The notes below the pieces were generated by a model. The model was not told the origin of the DNA and made no database searches. It saw only the letters and a list, made by a program, of their open reading frames with translations. Positions 27,391-35,725 of a stretch of 64,000 bases of DNA are shown here, one piece after another; positions within the stretch are counted from its first letter, which is position 1; the number at the start of each line of letters is the position of its first letter. This stretch comes from an uncultured Acetobacteraceae bacterium (lineage in GTDB: Bacteria > Pseudomonadota > Alphaproteobacteria > Acetobacterales > Acetobacteraceae): positions 1-64,000 of the forward strand of contig CAIXDS010000255.1 of the NCBI GenBank assembly GCA_903918195.1. Reading direction: 5' to 3'. A program made the translations under genes and the position numbers.

Positions 27391-30300
27391 TCAGCGCCCG
27401 GAAGTCCCCAGCACGCCGCCGGCGAGAGCCGCCTCACGGCGCGCCCGTGGCAGATCCTCGGGCAGCTTCACCGGCGTTTCGGTAAGCAAGCGGAGCGTAT
27501 CGCTGGTGCGCCCCTGCGGCAGGCGGCCAAGATCGTGGTTACGCAATTGCCCAAGCACCGCCTCGTCGCCGGCCTGCGAGGCGGCGGCGGCCAACCGTAG
27601 CAAGGTTCCCGCTTGCGCCTCGGTCAGCTTGCCCTCCGCGGGCACGGTGAGGTCGGCGTAGTGGCGCAGTGCGGCGGACGCTCCCTTCCAGTCCTTGGCT
27701 TGCTCCAGCAACTGGCTGCGCAGCTCCATCGCGGCCGGCGTGTCCAGCACCGCCAACGCGGCGGTGGCACGGGCGGGGGCACCCTGAGCGGCGATGGCGC
27801 GCGCCCAGACCAGCACGCGCGGCTCCAGAACCGGCGGCGGCAGCGCATCGGCGGCGGTGGCCCCCAGCGCCGACAGCGCACCAGCGGCGTCGCCCAGCAG
27901 CAGCCTAGTCGCAGCGAGACGCCCGCCGAGCTCGGCACGAACGACACCGGGCTGGGCCGCGGCGACCAGCTTCTCCAGCACCGGGGCGGCCCGGCGCGGC
28001 AGGTCCAGCGCGGACAGGCGTTCAGCCAGCTTCCGGGCCAGTGCCAGCCCAGGCTCGCCTTCGGCGATCAGGTCGGGGTTTTCCTCAGCAATGGCCACCA
28101 GCTCGAGCGGTGGCATCGGGGTCTGGGCATCAGCCGCGAGGGCAGTGGAAAAAATCAATTCCATGCGGGCGTGCAGCGTGTCCCGTGCCTCGGGCAGCGC
28201 GTCGACCGCTTCGCGCAGCATGGTGAGAGCCGCGCGCGGCGCGCCGGCCTGGGCGCGCAACTCGGCGGCCCGCAGACGCATCGCCACCTCCTGCGCATCG
28301 CCACGCCAGACGTACAGCAGTTTTTCCATCGCGTCGGCCGCGGCGGCGGGCGTGATGTCACCGGCCGCAAGCCGCAGTTCGACAGCGCGCGGAGCGGCAC
28401 GGGCACGCTCGCGACGGTCGGACGACTGCGCCAGCCGGTCGAGTATCTTCAGCGCCGCATGCCGATCCCGTTTCTCGGCAAGCACGGCACGGGTGAAGTC
28501 GAGCTTGGCGTCGTCCGGCCGCTGATCGACCAAATGTTGCGCCGCCTCCGTTTCGCCGCCCAGCGCCATCGTCTCGGCCGCCAGCGGCAGCAGACGGGAT
28601 TGCAGCGGGGCCGGATAGGCAAGCAGCAGACGCAGCTCGGCGGCAAGTACCGCGGCGGCATCGGGGGCGCCCTCACGCAGCGTGGCGGCGCGCAGGCCGC
28701 GCCACAGCGCCACCTCGTCGGTACCGGTCAGGCGCTGATCGTCGAGACCGGCGCTTTCCTCCGGACGGCCGGCCAGCAGAGCCGCGATGGCAGACAGGCC
28801 GACCAGGTCTGGATCGTCGGCAACACCCGGGTCGCTGGCAGCCGCGAACGACAACACGGCCTGGGCCTCGGGGCCGAGGCCCAGCGCCAGCATGGCCTGG
28901 GCAGTGTCGATGCGGGGCGCGGTGCGCATGCCGGCCGGCACCGCACCGGCGCCGGCTACCGCTCCCTGCAGACGGCGCAGCAGCGCCGGCACTGGCAGGG
29001 AGGGAAAATCGAAGCGGCGGGTCAGGCGCATGGCGTCGTCCAGGGCGGCAAGGTCGCTGTCCGCGCGCGCCAGCGCCAGGCCGCCGCTCGGCAAGGCAGA
29101 TCCGAGGACGAAACCGTCCGGTGCCTCGTGCAGGGTCAGCTCGTCCGAGACGGCGGCCACCGCCACGCCCTGCCAGGTCGGCAGCAGAGTGAACTCGGGG
29201 GTAAGGCGTGGCACAAAGACGCCCTGCCCCGGCGCCCGCTGAGTTCCAACCAGCAGCGTGCCGCCGGTCAGCGGGTCCGGCACGGCAACGCTCCGCCCGG
29301 GCTGCTCGGCAGGCAGGCGCAGCCGCGGGCCGTCGGCATCCGCATCGAGGTCGGGACGGATCGGCCGCAGCGCGGGCTCGTCGCCGACGGTGACGAGCCA
29401 GCCCTTCTCGCCGTGCGACAGGCGCAGAGCGCGGCCGGTGGGCAAGCCGAGGCGCAGCATCGTGGCCGCGGGGAACAGGCGGACCTCGGCGCTGCCAAAA
29501 AGGCGGTCGTTTCGCAGCACCTCGGTGTCAATCGGACGGCGCTCGTCGAACACCAGCACGGCATCGTCCCCGCGGCGGAAAGCGGCGGCGCCGGTGCCGG
29601 CGGCAAAGGGCAGCAGAATAGCGCTGCCAGCAGTCGCAGGGGCGGCCATCAGCGCCACCGGACCGGCTCGTGCGGACTCGGGGAGGGAGGCCTGCGGCGG
29701 CGCTGCCGGCACGCGAGAAACGGCGACCGGTACCGGCGGGCCGGCCGGTGTGCCAGGGGGTGCTCCCGCCGGCGCACCAGGCGGCAGGAGACTCAGCGGT
29801 GCGCCCAATGATGGTGCGGCCGGGTGCGCCAACGCGGATGAAGCCGCCGGCGGCGTGGCTGCGGCCCACGGTTTGGCCGCCGGCATGGCGGGACGGGCCG
29901 CCGGCGGCGCCGGGGCGGCCGGCACCGGCGGCGCAGCGGGATGAGCTGCCGATTCGGGCACGGAGGCGGCGGATTTCTGCACGGGAGCAGCAGGAATGGG
30001 CGGAACAGGAATAGGTGCGGCGGCAACGGGGTCGAGCAGGTCGAGCACCAGCCGGTTGCCCATGTGGGCCGGCCGCACCTGCACGCCGGGCCCGAGCGTC
30101 AGCTCGGCCACGCCCTCGGCGGCGGTCAGCGCACGCACGTTGCGCGGCGGCGGTGCCCCGGCCACCGGCTCGAAGCCGGAAAATCGTACGGTCAGCCGGT
30201 CGCCCGCCCGGTCCAGAGTCCAGGTCGCCTCGGGGGGGAGGTCGAACACCACCCGGCCGAAACCCGGGTGGTTACCGGTGCGCATGGCCGCCGATGACAT

Positions 30301-30549
30301 GACGGCGGGGATGGTAGCCTGCTCCGTGTTTGCAGCAGGGGCCGGGTTTGCAGCAGGGGCCGGGTTTGCAGCAGGGGCCGGGTTTGCAGCAGGGGCCGGG
30401 TTTGCAGCAGGGGCCGGGCCTGCAGAGACGGCCGGTTGGTCCGCGGCGGGAGCCTGCGGCACGGCTCCAGCCAGCGGGAAGGGCGGCCTGGCGTGCACGG
30501 CCGCCGGCAATGCCAGGGCCAGTACCAGCAGGACGGCCCCGGCGCGCAT
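27391..30549 (-). CDS. Large secreted AMIN/TPR-type protein at the end of the flagellar operon
   Basis: A 1052-residue protein with a signal peptide (1-21, GAVLLVLALALPAAVHA). A Pro/Ala-rich stretch includes five near-identical NPAPAA units. An AMIN-like beta domain at about 90-175 has FGRVVFDLPPEATWTLDR and GDRLTVRFSGFEPVA. More Pro/Ala linker follows, then from about 500 to the end repeated helices typical of tetratricopeptide repeats (LALGLGPEAQAVLSFAAASD, LIAEGEPGLALARKLAERL). AMIN domains bind cell-wall or outer-membrane surfaces. Similar genes sit behind cheZ/motE in Rhodospirillales, suggesting a periplasmic motility accessory. The exact role is unknown. The start overlaps the cheZ stop (TAATG). 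Confidence 0.75.
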   Translation of the reverse strand: MRAGAVLLVLALALPAAVHARPPFPLAGAVPQAPAADQPAVSAGPAPAANPAPAANPAPAANPAPAANPAPAANTEQATIPAVMSSAAMRTGNHPGFGRVVFDLPPEATWTLDRAGDRLTVRFSGFEPVAGAPPPRNVRALTAAEGVAELTLGPGVQVRPAHMGNRLVLDLLDPVAAAPIPVPPIPAAPVQKSAASVPESAAHPAAPPVPAAPAPPAARPAMPAAKPWAAATPPAASSALAHPAAPSLGAPLSLLPPGAPAGAPPGTPAGPPVPVAVSRVPAAPPQASLPESARAGPVALMAAPATAGSAILLPFAAGTGAAAFRRGDDAVLVFDERRPIDTEVLRNDRLFGSAEVRLFPAATMLRLGLPTGRALRLSHGEKGWLVTVGDEPALRPIRPDLDADADGPRLRLPAEQPGRSVAVPDPLTGGTLLVGTQRAPGQGVFVPRLTPEFTLLPTWQGVAVAAVSDELTLHEAPDGFVLGSALPSGGLALARADSDLAALDDAMRLTRRFDFPSLPVPALLRRLQGAVAGAGAVPAGMRTAPRIDTAQAMLALGLGPEAQAVLSFAAASDPGVADDPDLVGLSAIAALLAGRPEESAGLDDQRLTGTDEVALWRGLRAATLREGAPDAAAVLAAELRLLLAYPAPLQSRLLPLAAETMALGGETEAAQHLVDQRPDDAKLDFTRAVLAEKRDRHAALKILDRLAQSSDRRERARAAPRAVELRLAAGDITPAAAADAMEKLLYVWRGDAQEVAMRLRAAELRAQAGAPRAALTMLREAVDALPEARDTLHARMELIFSTALAADAQTPMPPLELVAIAEENPDLIAEGEPGLALARKLAERLSALDLPRRAAPVLEKLVAAAQPGVVRAELGGRLAATRLLLGDAAGALSALGATAADALPPPVLEPRVLVWARAIAAQGAPARATAALAVLDTPAAMELRSQLLEQAKDWKGASAALRHYADLTVPAEGKLTEAQAGTLLRLAAAASQAGDEAVLGQLRNHDLGRLPQGRTSDTLRLLTETPVKLPEDLPRARREAALAGGVLGTSGR
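30329..30418. repeat. Five perfect 18-bp tandem repeats inside the AMIN/TPR gene
   Basis: The unit TTTGCAGCAGGGGCCGGG occurs five times head to tail, with a sixth degenerate unit after it. It is a multiple of three and encodes the Pro/Ala linker of the minus-strand gene, so copy number can vary without a frameshift. Confidence 0.95.
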
Positions 30550-31205
30550 TAGTCGAAACTCGCCAGCAGCTTGTCGATATCGGTCTGGTCCATGGCGTTG
30601 GCCGGAAGCTGCGGACCGTGCAGCAACTCCTCGACCGGCGGCTCCTCAGGCAGCGGCCCTGACTCGGCATCGCGGCGGCGATCGCCGAAGGCGGCGATGA
30701 TATGGGCCACCTTGGCCTCGATCGTCTTCAGCGTCGCCACCACCTTGGTGATGCGCTGGCCGGTAATGTCCTGGAAGCTGCAGGCCTCATAGATGCGCGT
30801 GGTGGCGTCCTGCAGCTGCGCCGACAGTTCGCGCTGCGTCTCCACCGCCAGCTTGCCGGCCACACGGTCCAGCGTCTCGCAGGTCTCCAGGATCGACTCG
30901 GTCGCCTCGGCGGTGTGCGCCACGATGGCGTCCAGCTCATCGGTGGCCGAAGGGATGTGGTTGACATTGATGTCTTGCACGCGCAGTGCCGCGATCTCGG
31001 CCTTGGCGGCAGCGATGGTGCGACCGAGCTCGGCCACTTCGCCGAGCAACGCCGTTTCGGTCGCAGTGAGATCGCCCTCCAGGGTCGCCAGCACCGCACG
31101 GACCACCTCGGCGACCGCCTCGGGGGCCGGATCGGGATGACGGGTCCGGATACGGTCGAGGCGTGCCCGCAATGCAGCTTCGCCTGCCAGCGGCGTATCA
31201 GGCAT
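30549..31205 (-). CDS. cheZ: Chemotaxis phosphatase CheZ
   Basis: Dephosphorylates CheY-P. The 218-residue protein is mostly helical, with two long helices from about 55 to 175. The catalytic motif is ACSFQDITGQRITKVVATL with Asp146 and Gln150, matching the D-x3-Q pair of E. coli CheZ. The C-terminus ends in a short acidic helix, MDQTDIDKLLASFD, after a Pro-rich linker, as in CheZ for CheY binding. It overlaps the cheY stop by 8 bases. A longer in-frame reading upstream is not supported. Confidence 0.9.
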   Translation of the reverse strand: MPDTPLAGEAALRARLDRIRTRHPDPAPEAVAEVVRAVLATLEGDLTATETALLGEVAELGRTIAAAKAEIAALRVQDINVNHIPSATDELDAIVAHTAEATESILETCETLDRVAGKLAVETQRELSAQLQDATTRIYEACSFQDITGQRITKVVATLKTIEAKVAHIIAAFGDRRRDAESGPLPEEPPVEELLHGPQLPANAMDQTDIDKLLASFD

Positions 31206-31584
31206 GTCCCAGCACTTTCTCGATCTTGTCACGCAAGGTTTCGGCGTTGAAGGGCTTAACGATGTAGTTTGATACACCTGCCTGCTTTGCCGCAACAACG
31301 TTCTCGGTTTTGCTCTCGGCCGTGATCATGATGAACGGCGTCGTTTTCAGGCGGGCGTCGGCGCGCACCTCCTGCAGCAGTTGCAGGCCGGTCATCGGCT
31401 GCATGTTCCAGTCGCTGATCACCAGGCCGAAACTGCCGGCACGCAGCTTGGACAGCGCCTCACCACCGTCGGTCGCCTCCTCGACATTGTTGAAATCGAT
31501 CTGCTTGAGCAGATTGCGGATGATCCGCAACATCGTCTTGTAATCGTCGACGATCAACACGTTCATCGATTTGTCCATGGTCAT
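31198..31584 (-). CDS. cheY: Chemotaxis response regulator CheY
   Basis: Single-domain receiver of 128 residues. Asp13 and Asp14 are in LIVDDYKTMLRI, the phosphoacceptor is Asp58 in VISDWNMQPMTGLQLL, the switch Thr/Ser is in FIMITAESKTENV, and Lys is in YIVKPFNAETL. It closely resembles CheY proteins that bind FliM. The first ATG (31584) overlaps the previous stop as ATGA; the ATG two codons later is an alternative. With cheZ downstream and fliM upstream, it sends the signal to the motor encoded alongside. Confidence 0.95.
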   Translation of the reverse strand: MTMDKSMNVLIVDDYKTMLRIIRNLLKQIDFNNVEEATDGGEALSKLRAGSFGLVISDWNMQPMTGLQLLQEVRADARLKTTPFIMITAESKTENVVAAKQAGVSNYIVKPFNAETLRDKIEKVLGHA

Positions 31585-32312
31585 CGGTTCTCCTCGGTGG
31601 GCGCGGGCCTGGCCGGCGTGATGGCGCGGGTGCGCAACTGGGCCAGCTCGGCAGTGATCTGACGGGCGCGCTCGGGCTGCATGGCGGCGAGCACCTGCGC
31701 CGCCTTGGCTTCCTTCATCCGGTCGAGCACGGGCAGCAGGACCGGCAGGTCGAGGTCGTTAAAGATCGCCGCGGCATCTCGCGGCTTCATGCTTTCGTAC
31801 ATTTTCACCAGGCCGTGCCAGTTGGCCTCGTCATGCGCCCGACGATCGGCCTCCAGCGCTTCCAGTCGTTTCTGCAGATCGCTGAGTTCGCCGATGCGGC
31901 CGGCCAGCCGCTGCTGGGTGGCACTCAGCGCCGCCTCGCGCGCCGCGAGCGCGGCGGTCTGCACTTCCAGTTCGGCGCGGCGGCTGCGCAGGTCGAGCAG
32001 CAGCGCCCGCTCGCTGTCCGAAATCGGCGGCACGGCTGGCCTGGCCGGTTCGGCCGGCAGGGCCGGTTCGGCACGCGCCGGCTCGGGGCGTACCGGATCG
32101 CGGGTCGGATCGGGACGCGCCGCCTCGGGGCTCACTATTTCGGGGCGGGATGCCGGGGCGGGGTCCGCAGCGGCAGAGACCGGCGCGGCTGCCTGGGCCG
32201 CCTCGGCCGGCACGGCGGCGCGCACCAGAGCCACCGACTTGACCGCCAGCAGCGCTGCCATGGCCGCGATGGTGACCGGCAGCAGGCGGGGGACCGGAAG
32301 GGAGAGTTTCAT
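31581..32312 (-). CDS. MotE-like/MgtE-N domain flagellar protein
   Basis: A 243-residue protein. One membrane helix near residues 12-32 (TIAAMAALLAVKSVALVRAA) is followed by a Pro/Glu/Arg-rich linker with repeats of the PARAEPALPAEPARP kind, and a coiled coil (about 130-175). The C-terminal domain VKMYESMKPRDAAAIFNDLD and LDRMKEAKAAQVLAAM is the MgtE-N-like fold of MotE, the motility protein that helps fold MotC in Sinorhizobium. It overlaps cheY by four bases. Assignment to motE proper is by family and context. Confidence 0.8.
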   Translation of the reverse strand: MKLSLPVPRLLPVTIAAMAALLAVKSVALVRAAVPAEAAQAAAPVSAAADPAPASRPEIVSPEAARPDPTRDPVRPEPARAEPALPAEPARPAVPPISDSERALLLDLRSRRAELEVQTAALAAREAALSATQQRLAGRIGELSDLQKRLEALEADRRAHDEANWHGLVKMYESMKPRDAAAIFNDLDLPVLLPVLDRMKEAKAAQVLAAMQPERARQITAELAQLRTRAITPARPAPTEENR

Positions 32313-32313
32313 G

Positions 32314-32817
32314 TCAGCGTGCCGTGCGCAGCGCTCGCAGGAGGTCGCGCTCGGCCTGGCTGCGCAGGCGCGGAGCGGACGGATCGGGGTCGTCCGTGTG
32401 CAGGCGTTCGGCGTGTGGGCGCTCGGCGTGTGGGCGCTCGGGGCGCGGGCGCTCGGGGGCGCGCGGCGCCGGCTCCGGCGGCGGGTCCTGCGCCAGCGGA
32501 CGGGCCGCGCGCACCAGCAGGTCGAGCCGGTCGGCCAGGCGCTCGCCACGCTCGGTCAGGAACAGCAGGTCGTCCTTCAGCCCCCCGGCCACGTCCACCT
32601 GGCGCTGCATCTGCCGCCCGGCCCCCTCGGCCGTGGCCCGCAGTCGTTCGATGCCCTGTTCGGCCGCGCGGGTACTGCTGTTGAAGCTGGCCACCAACTC
32701 CTCCAGCGCGGCGCGGTCGCTTTTCAGCACGCCCAGCGCCCGCTCCAGACGCATCGCATGGAACAACGTGGCGGCCAGCAGCACGAGCAGCGCGGTCTCG
32801 AGCAGCCATTCCATCAT
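32314..32817 (-). CDS. DUF6468 flagellar operon protein
   Basis: A 167-residue single-pass membrane protein. An N-terminal helix (EWLLETALLVLLAATLFHAM) precedes a predicted coiled coil (about 24-105, ERALGVLKSDRAALEELVAS). The Pro/Arg-rich tail repeats ERPHAERPHAER, encoded by 15-bp DNA repeats near 32405-32445. This is the DUF6468 protein found between fliM and motE in alphaproteobacterial flagellar operons; its function is unknown. It starts close to the fliM end and is 1 base from the MotE-like gene. Confidence 0.82.
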   Translation of the reverse strand: MMEWLLETALLVLLAATLFHAMRLERALGVLKSDRAALEELVASFNSSTRAAEQGIERLRATAEGAGRQMQRQVDVAGGLKDDLLFLTERGERLADRLDLLVRAARPLAQDPPPEPAPRAPERPRPERPHAERPHAERLHTDDPDPSAPRLRSQAERDLLRALRTAR

Positions 32818-32862
32818 CGGGGTCCTGTTGCCGGTTCTGGCACTCGTACGGGCACATGCAGC

Positions 32863-33918
32863 TCACCGGTCCGCCGGTGCGATGCGTGGCACCTCGCGTT
32901 CGATACGCACGGCGACCCGGTTTTTCCGTCGCCCGACCTTGGCCTCGAACAGCGGGGTGGCGCCGCACCGCAGCTGCACCGAGGCACCGGGTCCGCAATT
33001 GAGGACGATGCGGCTGCCTGGCTTGAGGGCCATGATCTCGGACAGCTGCATGACCTGCTCGTCGAGCACGACTGCGAGGTCCACATCGGTGCTCCACAGC
33101 TCCTCGGCCAGATGGGTTTCCCAGATCGAATCGCGGCCGAATTTTTCCCCCATGAACTGCTGAAGCAGCAGCTCACGCACGGGTTCGAGCGTGGCGTAGG
33201 GGAGCAGCAACTCCAGGCGGCCGCCACGATCCTCCATGTCGATGCGCAGCCGGGCCAGCACGGCCGCGTTGGACAGCCGGCTGATGGTGGCGAAACGCGG
33301 ATTCACCTCCAGCCGCTCGAAGCGGAAGGTCACGGGGCAGAGCGGGTCGAAGCTGGCGGCGAGGTCGGTGAGCACGACCTGAATCAGCCGTTCGACCAAA
33401 GTTCGCTCGATGGTGGTGTAGGGACGGCCCTCGATGCGCATGGCGGCAGTGCCGCGGCGGCCACCCAGCAGCACATCGACGATCGAGTAGATCATGGCGG
33501 AATCGACCACCATGAGGCCGTAATTGTCCCACTCCTCAGCCTTGAACACCGCCAGCATTGCCGGCAGCGGAATCGAATTGAGATAGTCGCCGAAGCGCAG
33601 CGAGAGAATGTTGTCAATGCCGACCTCGACGTTGTCGCTGGTGAAGTTGCGCAAAGAGGTCGACATGATGCGCACCAGCCGGTCGAACACGATCTCCAGC
33701 ATGGGCAGCCGTTCGTAGCTGACCAGGCCGGAGCTGATGATCTTCTGCATGCCGGTGCGATTCTCGCCGCCGGCAGGGCCGTCGTCGAAGCCGAGCAGGC
33801 TGTCGATCTCGGCTTGGTTGAGCACGCGTTGCGCCTGCGCCGGCGGAGCACTGTCCGATCCGGCGGCGTCGGTTTCCGCCCCCCAGGCGGCGGCGAGGTC
33901 GTCCTCCGAACCGCTCAT
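32863..33918 (-). CDS. fliM: Flagellar motor switch protein FliM
   Basis: C-ring protein that binds CheY-P and sets rotation. The 351 residues include a CheY-binding peptide at about 32-46 (VLNQAEIDSLLGFDD) after an acidic leader longer than in E. coli. The CheC-like middle domain begins LVSYERLPMLEIVFDRLVRI, and the C-terminal SpoA domain includes STDVDLAVVLDEQVMQLSEI. It overlaps the fliL stop by four bases and is followed by the DUF6468 gene. The start ATG 33918 is clear. Confidence 0.95.
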   Translation of the reverse strand: MSGSEDDLAAAWGAETDAAGSDSAPPAQAQRVLNQAEIDSLLGFDDGPAGGENRTGMQKIISSGLVSYERLPMLEIVFDRLVRIMSTSLRNFTSDNVEVGIDNILSLRFGDYLNSIPLPAMLAVFKAEEWDNYGLMVVDSAMIYSIVDVLLGGRRGTAAMRIEGRPYTTIERTLVERLIQVVLTDLAASFDPLCPVTFRFERLEVNPRFATISRLSNAAVLARLRIDMEDRGGRLELLLPYATLEPVRELLLQQFMGEKFGRDSIWETHLAEELWSTDVDLAVVLDEQVMQLSEIMALKPGSRIVLNCGPGASVQLRCGATPLFEAKVGRRKNRVAVRIEREVPRIAPADR

Positions 33919-34454
33919 TGGATCAGCAGTTCGGTGAACAGCACGTCGGTGATGCGGGCGGGGGCGATGGCGATATTGGCACGGTTGATCAGCTCCTCGC
34001 GCAAGCGCCAGGTGCCGGCCGAGCCGCGTAGCTCGTCGGGCCGCATCTCACGCAGATAGGTCTGGAACATGTCGAGCAGGCGCGGCATGCCGGCCTGCGC
34101 GATGGCGGCGTCCTCGGGGCGAACCAGCTCGATGCGGGCGCGCAGCTTGACGAAGCTCGACCGGCGGCCGGCAGGGGAATTTAGGTTGGCCACCATCTCT
34201 GGCAGGTCCAGGAACGTGGCGGATTTCGCCGCCGACGCGGCATGGCTGCCCTCGACCGGATCGCCCGGCTTTTCGCCCGCTCCATGCGTGTCGGCAGGGT
34301 GACCCCGGCCGAGCAGCGGCGGCAGCACGCCGCTGAACCACAGGACGGCGCCGGTACCGGCGAGCAGCACCGGAATCCCAAGCAACAGCAGACGCCGACG
34401 CCCGCCCGGCTTTGCCGGCCCCGTCGCACTGTCTGCAACCGCCGCCGTGCTCAT
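33915..34454 (-). CDS. fliL: Flagellar basal body-associated protein FliL
   Basis: Stator-associated inner-membrane protein of 179 residues. One membrane segment at about 20-42 (RLLLLGIPVLLAGTGAVLWF) is followed by a short linker and the conserved periplasmic domain FLDLPEMVANLNSPAGRRSS and RARIELVRPEDAAIAQA. The C-terminus LINRANIAIAPARITDVLF resembles the FliL INxxL..G.I..V.FTEF ending. It is the first gene of the leftward flagellar operon; its promoter lies in the spacer before flgF. Confidence 0.92.
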   Translation of the reverse strand: MSTAAVADSATGPAKPGGRRRLLLLGIPVLLAGTGAVLWFSGVLPPLLGRGHPADTHGAGEKPGDPVEGSHAASAAKSATFLDLPEMVANLNSPAGRRSSFVKLRARIELVRPEDAAIAQAGMPRLLDMFQTYLREMRPDELRGSAGTWRLREELINRANIAIAPARITDVLFTELLIQ

Positions 34455-34789
34455 GTCGCCGCTCTCCCGCGCCGATACAGTGGGTGCCCAGGTTTGTGGG
34501 GGGGTGCCCAGGTTTGTGGGAAACAGACACGCCGCGCAGGCCCCTGCCCGGCTGCGCCCATGCTGACCGGAACCGGTTAAGGAAGGTTTGAAGCGGCGGC
34601 TGATCCTGCCGGGTGACGACCGCCGGAACCCGGCACGGCGTGCCGGGGCAGCCCCGATGAAACCGGTCCCGGCGGCGGATTTCCGCCATCCGCGACGGTG
34701 GCATGCGGCTTGCGGTGCTCTCCGGCAGACACCCGGCGCGCGGTTGGCACAGGACCAGCCCCGCGCCCGGGCCGCACCGGAGCCCGCCG
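34455..34789. promoter_or_regulatory. Divergent flagellar spacer with 20-bp tandem repeat
   Basis: This 335-base spacer separates fliL (minus) from flgF (plus). It contains a direct repeat, 34481-34500 and 34501-34520 (TGGGTGCCCAGGTTTGTGGG), identical in 19 of 20 bases. At 34745-34759 a TGGCAC box is followed at the right distance by GC (CAGC in place of TTGC), a weak sigma-54-like site 31 bases before the flgF start. No gene is seen in the spacer. Promoter assignment is tentative. Confidence 0.35.
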
Positions 34790-35530
34790 ATGGACAACGC
34801 CACCAATGTCGCCCTCTCGTTTCTGGTCGCGCAAACCCGCGCCATGGATGTGACCGCCGCCAACCTGGCGAACGCGTCCACGCCGGGCTACCGGGCCGAA
34901 CGGATGCTGTTCAGTGACTGGCTGTCGCGCCAGCACGGCGGCACGCCGCCGGGTGGCGGCAACATCGTCTTCACCCAGGATCGTTCCACCTACCGCGACC
35001 GCCAGGCAGGCCAGCTCACCGCCACCGCCAACCCGCTCGATCTCGCCATCTCCGGCGACGGGTTCTTCACCGTGCAAAGCCCCGGCGGGCCGCGGCTGAC
35101 CCGCGCCGGTCATTTCACCCTCGGCCAGGATGGCACCGTGGTCGACGAGCAGGGCAACGCGCTGCTCGACACCACGGGCAAGAAGCTCCAGCTCGCCACT
35201 GCCGACACTCACATCACGGTGGCCGGCGATGGCACCGTCTCCAGCGAGAACGGCCAGATCGGCAAAATCGGCATCGTGTCCGCCAGCGACCCCAACCAGA
35301 TGCAGTCGGAGGGCGGCCGTCTGCTGAACGCCGACAGCACCTCCACCACCCCGGTCGCCGCGCCGCGAATCGTCCAGGGTTCGGTGGAGGCGAGCAACGT
35401 CGAAGCAACGGCCGAGGTCACCCGCATGATGAACGATCTGCGCACTTTCCAGATGGTCTCGCAGTTCATCCAGGCCGAGGCCGACCGCCAGCAGGGCGCC
35501 ATCGACAAGATCACCCAGCAGCGCTCTTGA
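34790..35530 (+). CDS. flgF: Flagellar basal-body rod protein FlgF
   Basis: Proximal rod protein, 246 residues. The N-terminal rod motif is AMDVTAANLANASTPGYRAE, the core has PLDLAISGDGFFTVQSPGG and TRAGHFTLGQDGTVVDEQGN, and the C-terminal helix is VEATAEVTRMMNDLRTFQ. That helix and the shorter length separate it from FlgG next door. ATG 34790 is supported by the family N-terminus. It leads the rightward operon flgF-flgG-flgA-flgH. Confidence 0.94.
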   Translation: MDNATNVALSFLVAQTRAMDVTAANLANASTPGYRAERMLFSDWLSRQHGGTPPGGGNIVFTQDRSTYRDRQAGQLTATANPLDLAISGDGFFTVQSPGGPRLTRAGHFTLGQDGTVVDEQGNALLDTTGKKLQLATADTHITVAGDGTVSSENGQIGKIGIVSASDPNQMQSEGGRLLNADSTSTTPVAAPRIVQGSVEASNVEATAEVTRMMNDLRTFQMVSQFIQAEADRQQGAIDKITQQRS

Positions 35531-35725
35531 TCGTTCGCAAACGAATGCCAGCGTGCCGCCGGACGATGGGAAGCACCACGATGTAATCGATTCCATTATG
35601 GCCCATGTCCTTCACCGAAATTTTCGGCTGGTCATGAGCAATCAATATCAAGCCGAATTGGAAGAACGATTCTTCTGTAAAATGGCATCGATTGCTTCAC
35701 GAACTCTCGCCGCTGGAGAAAGAAA

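Noticed and set aside
30329-30418. Tandem 18-bp repeat as a CRISPR array
   Set aside because: Units are contiguous without spacers and encode a Pro/Ala linker. No cas genes are seen, and no CRISPR array is present in the window.
34471-34478. GCCGATAC as a FliA (sigma-28) -10 box before flgF
   Set aside because: No TAAA box at the required distance upstream.
35679-35697. TGGCATCGATTGCTT before flgG as a sigma-54 promoter
   Set aside because: GG and GC are 10 rather than 12 bases apart, which sigma-54 does not accept.
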